The notes beneath the pieces were generated by a model that was not told where the DNA came from, did no database searches, and worked only from the letters and a program-made list of their open reading frames with translations. Shown here one piece after another: positions 1 to 8,648 of a stretch of DNA of 43,987 nucleotides. The stretch comes from Spirochaetota bacterium. GTDB taxonomy: Bacteria > Spirochaetota > UBA4802 > JAFGJZ01. How positions within the stretch are numbered: position 1 is the first letter of the stretch; every line of letters begins with the position of its first letter. The stretch covers positions 1 through 43,987 of the forward strand of contig JAFGJZ010000106.1 of the NCBI GenBank assembly GCA_016928815.1, in the 5' to 3' direction. Position numbers and translations under genes: made by a program.

Positions 1-36
1 ATCTATTTTGTAAATATAATTTATATTTAAGAAAAT

Positions 37-65
37 TTGACTTTTCTCTGATATGTAAATATATT
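37..65 (+). promoter_or_regulatory. Predicted sigma70-type promoter of the first lipoprotein gene
   Basis: TTGACT (37-42) and TATATT (60-65) are separated by 17 nt. The gene follows 33 nt later with a good ribosome binding site (AAGGAG, 5-6 nt before the ATG at 99). This is a pattern match read by eye, in a very AT-rich stretch. Confidence 0.5.
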
Positions 66-98
66 TTTAATTCAATGAGTGATGTTTAAGGAGACTAA

Positions 99-1433
99 AT
101 GAAAAAAAATGCTATTATTTTTATATTATGTACATTTTTAATATTGTCATGCTTAGATAATTCCTCAACAACTAATCCAGCAGAAACAAGATCTTTTTAC
201 ATGGGATTTACAACATGGCCCTATGCATTAGCAGCTGCAGCTGTAGACGACGTTTTTTCGAAGGTTAAAGATAGTTCATATGGAGACATTACTGCATTGC
301 ATTATATGAACGGAGTACCCTGGACGACAGCTGATACTGACTTGTACCATCCTGAAGATCTGGATACTGTTTATTCTGCTCCCATTAAAAATGACATAAA
401 TGAACGTTTAATTGCAACGGCTCCTTCAAAAGTACTTTATATAGCAGTTGATTCAATAAATTCAACAAGAAGCGGTATTAATAAAACATTTGGAGGAGGG
501 GATCCGGGTATTCCTTTCAACAGTGCAAATGCAGAAAAAGCTTTTGTAAATTATGCAGTATATCTTTTGTATGAGGTTTTTACTTATTATACTGCCAACG
601 GATATGTTCTTCCTGAAATATATTTTAATTATGGTTCAGAAGCAACAGATCTTATAGTTAAGGGTTTTAATTCAGGCGATGGAACTTTTGATCTGACTCA
701 ATGGAATAATTTTGTCGATTTTTCAGGATATATTTATGGTTCACTCAATAATTATTCTTTGCCGTACCCGGGAGCTCAGGTTGATGATGATGTTGCATTT
801 ACTGCTTTTATGAATAGTGCAAAATTAATGGTTTCAGTGGCATTAAAATCTCCGGAAGACGCAACTGCAGGAAACATAGTTTCAGGTACAACATTGATTG
901 ATCCGTCTGAAAAAATAAGACTATTATTTGCTGATATGCTTTCATATATTGATATCGTTGGAGTCAGTACTTATGGATATATCTTTTATGATTCACAATA
1001 TGGCGGAACAAATCCTGATACATTCAGAGGCGATCCTTCTCAATTGCCTGCAGATTGGCTTTCACAGATTAATTCAATTGCACCGGGGAAACCCGCTGCA
1101 ATTACTGAAACAGGATGGATTTCTGAAGATTATGATGTGCTAATGAATGGGACGTATGTTATTCAATCGAATACTGACAGACAGAATGCATATATGAGTA
1201 AAATGCTCGCAGATGCAGATGCACTTAATATGGAATTTGTAATAATGTTTACGATTGCAGATTATTTTCCTTTATGGAATACATTTGATGCTCCGACGCA
1301 GCTTGCAAGTCTGACATGGCTTACAACCGGTCTGTTTGAGGTTGCACCTGCCAGCGGATCAGGGCCTTTTACTCTGACACCAAAACCTGCATGGACAACA
1401 TGGCAGAATTGGCTTGTGAAAAGTAAAAATTAG
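99..1433 (+). CDS. Lipoprotein with glycoside-hydrolase-like (TIM-barrel) domain
   Basis: The 444-aa product starts with a lipoprotein signal peptide (lipobox LILSC, acylated Cys18), so it should be anchored on the outside of a membrane. The rest looks like a secreted clan-A type glycosidase barrel. A motif NYGSE places a candidate acid/base Glu at 181, and AITETGW places a candidate nucleophile Glu at 338, near the end of the barrel; the segment VGVSTYGY precedes it. I cannot assign a GH family or substrate, and the NYGSE motif replaces the usual G-N-E form, so activity is inferred. The start is supported by AAGGAG at a normal distance and an upstream promoter. The next gene, also a lipoprotein on the same strand, begins 137 nt later and is probably transcribed separately. 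Confidence 0.7.
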   Translation: MKKNAIIFILCTFLILSCLDNSSTTNPAETRSFYMGFTTWPYALAAAAVDDVFSKVKDSSYGDITALHYMNGVPWTTADTDLYHPEDLDTVYSAPIKNDINERLIATAPSKVLYIAVDSINSTRSGINKTFGGGDPGIPFNSANAEKAFVNYAVYLLYEVFTYYTANGYVLPEIYFNYGSEATDLIVKGFNSGDGTFDLTQWNNFVDFSGYIYGSLNNYSLPYPGAQVDDDVAFTAFMNSAKLMVSVALKSPEDATAGNIVSGTTLIDPSEKIRLLFADMLSYIDIVGVSTYGYIFYDSQYGGTNPDTFRGDPSQLPADWLSQINSIAPGKPAAITETGWISEDYDVLMNGTYVIQSNTDRQNAYMSKMLADADALNMEFVIMFTIADYFPLWNTFDAPTQLASLTWLTTGLFEVAPASGSGPFTLTPKPAWTTWQNWLVKSKN

Positions 1434-1569
1434 ATAGCTTCAAACAGATTATCAAATTATCACCAATAGATTTTTGTTTAGGTAAATTTTAAATAAGCTT
1501 GCAAAATCAGATTAATTTTATTCATTTAAATAATTATGAGACAGAATTAAATGATTATTGGAGAAATGA

Positions 1570-2304
1570 ATGAAAAAAGGATTATTGATAATTATCTTAT
1601 TTATATTAAGCAGCTGTTCTTCAATACAAAAAACAGCTGCAATAAATTCAGATTTTGCAACTCCTGAAGCTGCAATAAAATATTTTATTGCCGGTATTGC
1701 AAAGAATGATCTGAATTATGCTCTGCAGGCATGTGCAATAAAAGAAGCGGCAGATAATTTCAGTTTTAAAAAATTTACTGAAAGACTGAATGCGCTTATA
1801 TTCTGGTCATCTATGGCTCCGTCTGAATATCCTTTTTATGCAGATATTAATAGAGCAGATCGAATCAGTTTCATTTCCAGACAGATTAAATTTTTCTGTT
1901 TCAGCATGCTTAGTGCGGAGAAAGATTATTCATTAACAGTACCGGAACCGTCTGAAGAAAGAATAAATGATTTTATAAGATCCTCGGATCCTTCAAAATT
2001 AGCAGATTTAAGAATTATTAAGATTACGGTTCCATATCCGGATTTAATTGAGAGTGAGCGTAATCAGAGAAACTGGAAACTTCAGGCGGCAATATACGGG
2101 GCAGAAACAAAAACAGAAAGAATTGTATTATATGAATTAAATGGTAAATTTTTTACCGGCGGCATTTCTCTGCTGAAATACGGGTCAAACTGGAAAATTG
2201 AATCTCTTTCTTCTTCTTTGGCTAATACTTCACCTATGGGCAGTGTAGAAGAGGTTTACATTAATGGAATGGAAGCGGAATATCTGGAAGGACTTGGATT
2301 TTAG
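1570..2304 (+). CDS. Lipoprotein of unknown function
   Basis: The 244-aa product has a lipoprotein signal peptide (ILSSC, Cys16) followed by a soluble domain. The segment after the signal (TPEAAIKYFIAGIAKND, then ALQAC) resembles the first helix of small NTF2-like or DUF4878-like extracytoplasmic domains that begin with a helix on a TPE(E/A)A motif. This is only a resemblance. The ATG follows TTGGAGAAATGA, a usable ribosome binding site. A strong stem-loop immediately follows the stop codon. No function can be assigned. Confidence 0.6.
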   Translation: MKKGLLIIILFILSSCSSIQKTAAINSDFATPEAAIKYFIAGIAKNDLNYALQACAIKEAADNFSFKKFTERLNALIFWSSMAPSEYPFYADINRADRISFISRQIKFFCFSMLSAEKDYSLTVPEPSEERINDFIRSSDPSKLADLRIIKITVPYPDLIESERNQRNWKLQAAIYGAETKTERIVLYELNGKFFTGGISLLKYGSNWKIESLSSSLANTSPMGSVEEVYINGMEAEYLEGLGF

Positions 2305-2346
2305 TTTTTAAAATGAAATGGGTTTAGAACCATTTCATTTTAAAAA
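2305..2346. terminator. Bidirectional terminator between convergent genes
   Basis: A near-perfect 17-bp stem pairs 2305-2321 with 2330-2346 around an 8-nt loop, with T-runs on both strands. It begins right after the stop codon at 2304 and overlaps the 3' end of the minus-strand gene that stops at 2335. It would terminate both transcripts. Confidence 0.85.
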
Positions 2347-3522
2347 ATCTGTTATTGCCGTGATACCGGATATTTTCAATACTACGGAGGAAAATATTCC
2401 CAATAGAATTACTATTACAATTAAGGCAGCAAGATAAATATTTCTGTTTATTGAATGTTCCGGATTTTTCTGCATTATAAAAACAGCTTTTGTATATAGA
2501 GTCTGTGAAATTGAAATCATTAATGACCAGAGAAATACAAAAAATACCAGAAGAAAAATTATTATAAAAATTGCACCAAGAGTTACATCAGATGAAACGG
2601 CTGGAAACTGATCGGCGGCTCCTGTATATTTTGCCGCGATTCGGGAGAAGAATCCCATTAATGCTGTTTTTGAATCACCACCCAAAAGAATCAGGAGGAT
2701 TCCTCCGGTAAAAACAAGCGGTAATGTAATGAAAAAATTAACAATAGCATATACTATTGCAGAAAGAATATTTATTATGATGGTATATACAGGGATGTTT
2801 AGAAATTCAGTTCTGAAAAAAGAAATAATTTCTGAAAATGAATCTGAAATATACTGTGATTTAGATGCAATAATTGCCGGAATGTAATTTATGAATATGA
2901 GTGAAAAAGTCACAATAAATGCAATTATGTAGAAAACAGGAAAAAGAATTCCGGTATAGATTACTCCCCCTTTTGAAAGATAAATTACCGGAAGGGTTAG
3001 AACCGAGAAAATTACCAGCGAAAAAATATAAATAGTGAATAAAACAACAGAATCCTCTTTAACGTCAAAGTTGATGAAATTCCAGTCCAGTCTTTTATAA
3101 CCCGGATTCAGCATTCTGAAATAAGCTATTTTTGAAATGTAGTACAGCAGAATGAGAAATAAAAAATAAAAAATTCCAAAGAAAATAACTCCGGATATAA
3201 TAAGAGGAACAGGGTTTTTGATAAGATTCTGAAGATTTTTTCCGAATATTATTGAAAAAAGAAGAGCTGTCATTAAAAAAAGTATGGCATATACACATGA
3301 CAGTAAAATAGAATTAAAATTAAAAGCAAGCGGAATACCTGATAAAATGTCGGCTATTACCGGCAGCTCTTTTCTTGAACCGGGTTGTTTTACAAAATTT
3401 TTCCGGTTATCAACAATTATTTTATGACCGCAGCTGTTGCAGTAAAAAAATATTTTTTTATTATCAATTGCCGTGTCAGGAATGTTATGCTGTTTTCCGC
3501 ATTCTGTGCATGATATTTCCAT
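2335..3522 (-). CDS. Zinc-ribbon polytopic membrane protein
   Basis: The 395-aa protein opens with a short zinc-ribbon of the MJ0042 kind (Cys5-x2-Cys8 and Cys28-x2-Cys31), followed from about residue 65 by seven or eight long hydrophobic segments, the last around residues 365-385. Such ribbon-plus-membrane proteins are common in spirochaetes and deltaproteobacteria and are mostly uncharacterised; the ribbon would face the cytoplasm. The ATG at 3522 starts directly at the ribbon (MEISCTECG), which supports this start although the upstream AAAAGAG is a modest ribosome binding site. The gene is divergent from the fumarate reductase cluster and convergent with the lipoprotein at 1570. No function is known. 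Confidence 0.7.
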   Translation of the reverse strand: MEISCTECGKQHNIPDTAIDNKKIFFYCNSCGHKIIVDNRKNFVKQPGSRKELPVIADILSGIPLAFNFNSILLSCVYAILFLMTALLFSIIFGKNLQNLIKNPVPLIISGVIFFGIFYFLFLILLYYISKIAYFRMLNPGYKRLDWNFINFDVKEDSVVLFTIYIFSLVIFSVLTLPVIYLSKGGVIYTGILFPVFYIIAFIVTFSLIFINYIPAIIASKSQYISDSFSEIISFFRTEFLNIPVYTIIINILSAIVYAIVNFFITLPLVFTGGILLILLGGDSKTALMGFFSRIAAKYTGAADQFPAVSSDVTLGAIFIIIFLLVFFVFLWSLMISISQTLYTKAVFIMQKNPEHSINRNIYLAALIVIVILLGIFSSVVLKISGITAITDFLK

Positions 3523-3602
3523 GTTTTTTCTCTTTTAATAAAAATAATTTAATGTATTCCGATAAAATATCGGCAGATTTCTTCTATTGATTTAATTTTA
3601 TA

Positions 3603-3706
3603 TTGATTCCCGGAAATAATCAAGAAACTTTATTTCAGGTATGGTTCTTTTGTTGACTAATTTAAATAAAAAGATGAGAGTTGAGAATAGATGGCAAGCC
3701 ATCAAC
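3603..3706. promoter_or_regulatory. Leader region of the fumarate reductase cluster with two inverted repeats
   Basis: In the 271-nt gap before the cytochrome b gene, TTGATT (3603-3608) and AATCAA (3618-3623) form a 6-bp inverted repeat with a 9-nt spacer. GATGGC-AA-GCCATC (3690-3703), with outer GTTG/CAAC, forms a second short hairpin. TTGACT at 3653-3658 could be a -35 box, but I find no convincing -10 at the right distance. The first repeat resembles CRP/FNR half sites, but the spacing is wrong (9-11 instead of 4 nt). The regulator is unknown. Confidence 0.35.
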
Positions 3707-3793
3707 TGATTTGCCTCCTGCTTCAGCATTCCGGAGTATATTACCGGGAAAGATGTTTCTTAAAAGTAAATTGATTAGAGATTTGGAATAAGA

Positions 3794-4636
3794 ATGATGC
3801 AGCAGATTAAAATGAGTTTTATAAAAAGATTACCGGCACACAATGACTTTCTGCTGTCTCTATCAGGTTTCTGTCTTTCTCTTTTTCTTGCGACACATCT
3901 TGTTTTTGATGCAACAATTCTTTTCGGACCATCGGTATTTAATAATGTTCCGAAGATGCTTCATTCAATATACCTGGCGCAGATATTTACTCCGGTTGTG
4001 GTAGCGGGATTTTTTATACATTTCTGCATAGCTGTCAGGAAAATACCTGTTAAATCCTCCGAGCTTCAACGGATTTTAAAATTATCAATACAGACCAGGC
4101 ACAGGGATACAATGTTATGGCTTCTTCAGTGTATAACAGGACTGTTTCTGCTTCTTGCAGGTACTCTGCATTTTTGGATTATTTTAACAGATGGAATCAA
4201 AAATATAAATGCAGTTTCGAGTTCCAATAGAGCCGCATTGCCTCAATTTCATGTTTTTTATTACATTTTCATGTGTACTGCAATACTGCATTCGGGAATA
4301 GGTATGTACCGTATCAGTATAAAATGGGCTGGAAAAGGAAGAAAAATTATTTTTGCTTTAATGCTTATAATTTGTACCGGTTATGGGATTATGAGCATTA
4401 TGACAATCAACAGGTTTAATAACCGGGGAGAAATGCAGGCTGTTCTAAAACAGCGGATTATATACATAAATTCAATGATTGATAATAATACTGCAGTTGA
4501 ATCTCTGAACAGTGAGTTAATGGATTTTCATAAAATTATGGATAAACTTCAGCTGAAGGTTAGTCCTGAATTATTTGAAAATCTTGGAATAACATATGAT
4601 GAAAAACTGTATTTAATTTTAAAAAAAACTGAATAA
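3794..4636 (+). CDS. frdC: Fumarate reductase cytochrome b subunit (Wolinella type)
   Basis: The 280-aa membrane anchor passes electrons from quinol to the catalytic subunits. It has five hydrophobic segments and four histidines at 35, 76, 126 and 166. Their spacing (41, 50, 40) closely follows the four haem ligands of the dihaem cytochrome b of Wolinella succinogenes quinol:fumarate reductase. This makes it the single large anchor type rather than the FrdC/FrdD pair of E. coli. It is followed after 18 nt by the flavoprotein gene and then by the iron-sulfur gene, the cytochrome-flavoprotein-FeS order seen in epsilonproteobacteria. The start is uncertain: ATG at 3794, 3797 or Met7 (3812) are all possible and none has a strong ribosome binding site. 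The C-terminal ~80 residues are soluble. Confidence 0.88.
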   Translation: MMQQIKMSFIKRLPAHNDFLLSLSGFCLSLFLATHLVFDATILFGPSVFNNVPKMLHSIYLAQIFTPVVVAGFFIHFCIAVRKIPVKSSELQRILKLSIQTRHRDTMLWLLQCITGLFLLLAGTLHFWIILTDGIKNINAVSSSNRAALPQFHVFYYIFMCTAILHSGIGMYRISIKWAGKGRKIIFALMLIICTGYGIMSIMTINRFNNRGEMQAVLKQRIIYINSMIDNNTAVESLNSELMDFHKIMDKLQLKVSPELFENLGITYDEKLYLILKKTE

Positions 4637-4654
4637 TAAAGCCGGGTTTATATA

Positions 4655-6412
4655 TTGGATAGTATAATTTATAGTGATTTTCTTGTAATAGGTGCTGGTC
4701 TTGCCGGAGAACGGGCTGCAATAGAAGCTGTTCAGTCGGGACTTGATGTTAAGATTGTTACTCTTGTTCCACCCAGACGGTCCCACAGCTCAGCCGCACA
4801 GGGCGGTATGCAGGCTGCTTTCGGATATTCCGAAATGAGTAAAGATGACAGTTCCTTTGAACATTTTAAAGATACTGTTCGCGGTTCTGATTGGGGATGT
4901 GATCAGAAAACAGCAGGATTATTCTGTGATAGTGCAGTTGATGCGGTGAAGGAACTTGATGGCTGGGGAGTTCCATGGACACGTATAAATGATAAAAGCG
5001 GAAATGACGGTTTAATTGCAGCAAGAAATTTCGGCGGAACCGCAAAATGGCGGACCTGCTATTGCGCAGATGGAACCGGACATTCACTTATGATGGCAAT
5101 GGATAATACAACCGCAAAATACGGCATACCTGTTTTTGACAGATGTGAAGCTGTTTCACTTATTATGAATGAAGACCGTTGTACCGGTGCAATTGTTCTG
5201 GATTTGCGTTCAGGTAAACCTGTTAGTTTTATTGCCAAAGCCGTACTGATTGCTACCGGCGGTTATGGTCAGCTTTTTGAAAAAACTACAAATGCATTAA
5301 TATGCAACGGCACCGGTTTGTCTCTTGTTTTAAATACCGGAAAAGGAGTTCTTGCCAATATGGAAGCTGTACAGTTTCATCCGACAGCGACGGTTCCTGA
5401 CTGTTTATTAATAACGGAAGGCTGCAGAGGAGACGGGGGATTTCTGCTTGATGTGAATTTTCACCGGTTTATGCCGGATTATGAACCGGAAGCTGAGGAT
5501 TTAGCTTCACGTGATGTTGTTGCAAGAAGAATGATCCGGCATATAGCGGACGGATTCGGAGTAAAATCGAATTATGGCATGCATTTGTGGCTGGATATAC
5601 GACATCTTGGAAAAAAACATATTGCGGATAATCTTCGAGAAGTCAGGGAAATGTGCATAAATTTTCTTGGCATTGATCCTGTAAATGAATTAATACCGGT
5701 ATATCCCGCACAGCATTATAGCATGGGGGGAATCAGGACAGATATAAACTGCTGCTGCGAAGATTACGGAATTAAAGGACTTTTTGCAGCAGGAGAATCA
5801 GCATGCTGGGATATACATGGATTTAACCGGCTTGGAGGTAATTCACTTGCAGAGACTGTTGTTGCAGGGAAAATTGCCGGCCGGAAGGCTTCTGACTGGA
5901 TCAGGCTGAATAATCCTGAAATCAGCATGAGTTGTGCGGAACATGAATTGAAATGCCAGTCGGAGAGAATAAGGAAGATTATGGAAAAAAGCGGCGGAGT
6001 AAACTGTTTTGAGATCAAATCATCCATGAAGAAGATTCTGACGGAATCGGCAGGGGTATTCCGTAACAAACGGGATCTTGAAAAAGCTCTTGCAGAACTT
6101 AAGGAACTTCTTAAAAAATCAGAAAACGTTTCATTGAAAATGAAGCCGGCATATTCAAGCCCTGAGCTTCCGGAGGCGTTAAGAATTACAGGAATGATAC
6201 ATCTGGCGCTGTGTATTGTAAAAGGAGCTCTTTTACGGGAAGAATCCAGGGGTGCTCATTACCGTGAGGATTTTCCGAACCGTAATGATGAATTATGGCT
6301 GAAAAGATCTCTATTCCGTCTGAATTCCGATTCCGGAGAACCGGAAGTTTTTTATGAAAATGTTGATGTCTCAGATTTTCCACCCGGTAAAAGAGGATAT
6401 GGTGAAAAATAG
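4655..6412 (+). CDS. frdA: Fumarate reductase / succinate dehydrogenase flavoprotein subunit
   Basis: This 585-aa catalytic subunit interconverts fumarate and succinate on covalently bound FAD. Visible signatures are the dinucleotide motif GAGLAGERA (13-21), the FAD-linking His44 in RRSHSSAAQGG, the substrate-site QFHPT (His242), the catalytic Arg286 in SRDVVARR, His354 in AQHYSMGG and Arg392 in FNRLGGNSLAE. The position of the FAD histidine (44) and the separate Wolinella-type cytochrome b upstream indicate a quinol:fumarate reductase; direction cannot be proven from sequence, but the adjacent fumarase suggests a reductive malate-to-succinate branch. Translation appears to start with TTG at 4655 because no ATG fits the N-terminus; GCCGGG is only a weak ribosome binding site. 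The end overlaps the next gene by 14 nt. Confidence 0.95.
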   Translation: MDSIIYSDFLVIGAGLAGERAAIEAVQSGLDVKIVTLVPPRRSHSSAAQGGMQAAFGYSEMSKDDSSFEHFKDTVRGSDWGCDQKTAGLFCDSAVDAVKELDGWGVPWTRINDKSGNDGLIAARNFGGTAKWRTCYCADGTGHSLMMAMDNTTAKYGIPVFDRCEAVSLIMNEDRCTGAIVLDLRSGKPVSFIAKAVLIATGGYGQLFEKTTNALICNGTGLSLVLNTGKGVLANMEAVQFHPTATVPDCLLITEGCRGDGGFLLDVNFHRFMPDYEPEAEDLASRDVVARRMIRHIADGFGVKSNYGMHLWLDIRHLGKKHIADNLREVREMCINFLGIDPVNELIPVYPAQHYSMGGIRTDINCCCEDYGIKGLFAAGESACWDIHGFNRLGGNSLAETVVAGKIAGRKASDWIRLNNPEISMSCAEHELKCQSERIRKIMEKSGGVNCFEIKSSMKKILTESAGVFRNKRDLEKALAELKELLKKSENVSLKMKPAYSSPELPEALRITGMIHLALCIVKGALLREESRGAHYREDFPNRNDELWLKRSLFRLNSDSGEPEVFYENVDVSDFPPGKRGYGEK

Positions 6413-7127
6413 AATTCTGAAAATAGAAATAATGAGATTTAATCCTGATGAGCCGGACCGCATGCCTTTTATGCAGAAATACACGGTTGAGGAGGATAAG
6501 AGAATTTCAATTTTGAATGTACTGCAGAATCTCAGGGATAATGAGGATCCAACATTGAGATTTGATGCTGTCTGCAGATCGGCAGTCTGCGGAAGCTGTG
6601 CAATGATGATAAACGGACGTCCTGGTCTTGCATGCAGAACATATACTTCAGAACTTCCCTCGGGAATTAAACTTCATCCTCTTCCGTTTTTCAAACTTAT
6701 CGGCGATCTTTCGGTTGATACGGGAACATGGTTTCGTGCAATGTATGAAAGAACGGAGTCATGGATTCATTCTTCAGGATCAACTGAAAACCTTTATCAG
6801 GACAATGAAAAAATGAAAGCGGTATATGATCTTGACAGATGTATTGAATGCGGGTGTTGTGCAGCAGGATGTGCGACAGCTAATATGTCAGATACTTTTA
6901 TAACCGCTGCAGGTCTTCTCCGTGCTGCAAGATTTTTTATTGATCCGAGAGATGAAAGGACCGAAAGTCAATGGTATGATGTTATTGGAAATGATGAAGG
7001 AATGTTCGGATGTTCTTCATATCTGGCATGCAACGATTACTGCCCGAAGAATATACCTATGCAGAATACTCTTGCAATGCTCAGAAGAAAAATGATTAAA
7101 GCCGGTATTTTCGGCAAAAGCAGGTAA
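6399..7127 (+). CDS. frdB: Fumarate reductase iron-sulfur subunit
   Basis: The 242-aa protein carries the three clusters that link cytochrome b to the flavin. A ferredoxin-like N-terminal domain has Cys59, Cys64, Cys67 and Cys79 for the [2Fe-2S] centre. The C-terminal domain has CIECGCCAAGC for the [4Fe-4S] centre and CSSYLACNDYCP for the [3Fe-4S]/[4Fe-4S] centres. I chose ATG 6399 because the protein then begins MVKNRILKIEI, like other family members, with AAGAGG just upstream. A longer in-frame ATG at 6354 would lie deep in the flavoprotein gene. The 14-nt overlap with frdA suggests translational coupling. The fumarase alpha gene starts 3 nt after its stop. Confidence 0.94.
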   Translation: MVKNRILKIEIMRFNPDEPDRMPFMQKYTVEEDKRISILNVLQNLRDNEDPTLRFDAVCRSAVCGSCAMMINGRPGLACRTYTSELPSGIKLHPLPFFKLIGDLSVDTGTWFRAMYERTESWIHSSGSTENLYQDNEKMKAVYDLDRCIECGCCAAGCATANMSDTFITAAGLLRAARFFIDPRDERTESQWYDVIGNDEGMFGCSSYLACNDYCPKNIPMQNTLAMLRRKMIKAGIFGKSR

Positions 7128-7129
7128 AT

Positions 7130-7984
7130 ATGCGGAATGTTGAATATAATTTAATAGTCAATACGGTTGAAAAGATGTGTATGGACGCTAATTATTTCCT
7201 GCCGGAAGACACCTTTAACGCAATCAGAAATTCTTACGAAATTGAAGAATCGGAAACCGCCAGGTCAATACTGGAAAAATGTATTGAAAATGCGGAAATT
7301 GCGGCAAATGAAAATATGGCAATCTGCCAGGATACCGGTCTGGCTGTTTTCTTTATTAAACTTGGTGTTGATGTAAGAATTGTAAACGGGAGAACAGGAT
7401 TAATATATGATGCAGTTAATGACGGAGTTGCATCAGGGTATGAAAAAGGATTTTTAAGAAAATCGGTTCTTAGTGATCCGCTTTATGATAGAAAGAATAC
7501 CGGAAATAATCTTCCTGCTGTAATACATATGGAACTTACCGATGGAGAGGCAATAGAGATTATTATTGCCCCGAAAGGAGGGGGCGCCGAAAATATGAGC
7601 CGGCTTGCGATGCTTGCTCCTTCAGATGGAGAAAAAGGAATTATTGATTTTGTGGTTGAAACTGTAAGAAAGGCCGGCGGGAATCCGTGTCCGCCTGTTG
7701 TGCTCGGTGTAGGTATAGGCGGTAATTTTGAAAATTCGGCATTACTTGCAAAAAAAGCCCTGTTATGGCCTGCAGGAGAAAGAAATTCCGATGAGCGTTA
7801 TGACCGTCTTGAAAAACTTATTCTGGATAAAGTAAATAATACAGGTATAGGGCCGCAGGGGCTTGGCGGCAGGGTAACATGTCTGAGTGTTCACATAGAA
7901 TGGCAGCCTTGTCATCTGGCTTCCCTTCCGGTTGCAGTAAACATAAACTGTCATGCACACCGGCATGTGAAGGTTGTAATTTAA
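7130..7984 (+). CDS. Class I fumarate hydratase, alpha subunit
   Basis: The 284-aa protein is the N-terminal half of an oxygen-sensitive [4Fe-4S] fumarase (FumA/TtdA alpha family), here as a separate subunit. Motifs: AICQDTGLAVFF with Cys66 as a likely cluster ligand, APKGGGAENMS, VVLGVGIGGNFE, and the C-terminal CHAHRH. It hydrates fumarate to malate and back. It sits 3 nt behind frdB, so it is almost certainly co-transcribed; this supplies fumarate to the reductase. The family also includes L-tartrate dehydratase, but the fumarate reductase context favours fumarase. The two-subunit arrangement is common in anaerobes. Confidence 0.92.
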   Translation: MRNVEYNLIVNTVEKMCMDANYFLPEDTFNAIRNSYEIEESETARSILEKCIENAEIAANENMAICQDTGLAVFFIKLGVDVRIVNGRTGLIYDAVNDGVASGYEKGFLRKSVLSDPLYDRKNTGNNLPAVIHMELTDGEAIEIIIAPKGGGAENMSRLAMLAPSDGEKGIIDFVVETVRKAGGNPCPPVVLGVGIGGNFENSALLAKKALLWPAGERNSDERYDRLEKLILDKVNNTGIGPQGLGGRVTCLSVHIEWQPCHLASLPVAVNINCHAHRHVKVVI

Positions 7985-8076
7985 AAAACGTAAAAAAGTT
8001 GAAAGTTGGAGTAAGAATATAATTAGAGTAAAAAAGTAAAGTTACATACCCGTTAAATTAACTATAAGGATTCACA

Positions 8077-8631
8077 ATGATCAGAAAAATAACAGCACCG
8101 TTAGATGAAAATGTTATCCGCAGTCTAAATGCAGGAGATGAAATTCTTCTTAGTGGAATTATCTTTACCGGACGGGATGCTGCACATAAAAGACTTTGTT
8201 CATTAATAGATAAAGGTGATAGTCTGCCGGTTGATTTAAACGGCGCTGTGATATATTTTGTCGGACCTGCTCCTTCGAAGCCCGGGAAAGTTATTGGATC
8301 GGCCGGTCCGACGACTTCTTATAGAATGGACTCATATTCTCCGCTTCTCATTGAAAAGGCGGCTTTAAAAGGAATGATAGGCAAAGGACAGCGTTCAGAA
8401 AAAGTAAAGGATTCGATGAAAAAGCATTGTGCTGTCTATTTTGCAGCTATCGGCGGTGCAGGAGCCCTCATGTCCAAATGCATTGTAAAAAGTGAAATTG
8501 TCGCCTATGAAGATCTGGGACCGGAAGCTATCCGGAGGCTTGAGGTTGTGGATATGCCGCTTATTGTCGCAACAGACTGTTACGGTAATGATTTGTATGA
8601 AACCGGTCCGGCCGGATACAGTAAGGAGTGA
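8077..8631 (+). CDS. Class I fumarate hydratase, beta subunit
   Basis: The 184-aa protein matches the C-terminal half of class I fumarases. It has SGIIFTGRDAAHKRL near the N-terminus, then GPAPSKPGKVIGSAGPTT and YSPLLIEKA, which form the substrate-binding swivel domain of the family. It pairs with the alpha subunit 92 nt upstream. The ATG is preceded by AAGGA at good spacing. The intergenic gap contains no clear promoter or terminator, so I treat it as the last gene of the fumarate reductase-fumarase unit. It is convergent with the glycosyltransferase gene. Confidence 0.92.
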   Translation: MIRKITAPLDENVIRSLNAGDEILLSGIIFTGRDAAHKRLCSLIDKGDSLPVDLNGAVIYFVGPAPSKPGKVIGSAGPTTSYRMDSYSPLLIEKAALKGMIGKGQRSEKVKDSMKKHCAVYFAAIGGAGALMSKCIVKSEIVAYEDLGPEAIRRLEVVDMPLIVATDCYGNDLYETGPAGYSKE

Positions 8632-8648
8632 AAAGGCTGATCAGGAAA

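Noticed and set aside
3603..3623. FNR/CRP site upstream of frdC
   Set aside because: The arms TTGAT/ATCAA are present but 11 nt apart, whereas FNR and CRP sites need about 4 to 6 nt.
5764..6069. Minus-strand open frame inside frdA
   Set aside because: It lies opposite a well supported conserved gene with all catalytic motifs, and no ribosome binding site or known motif is present.
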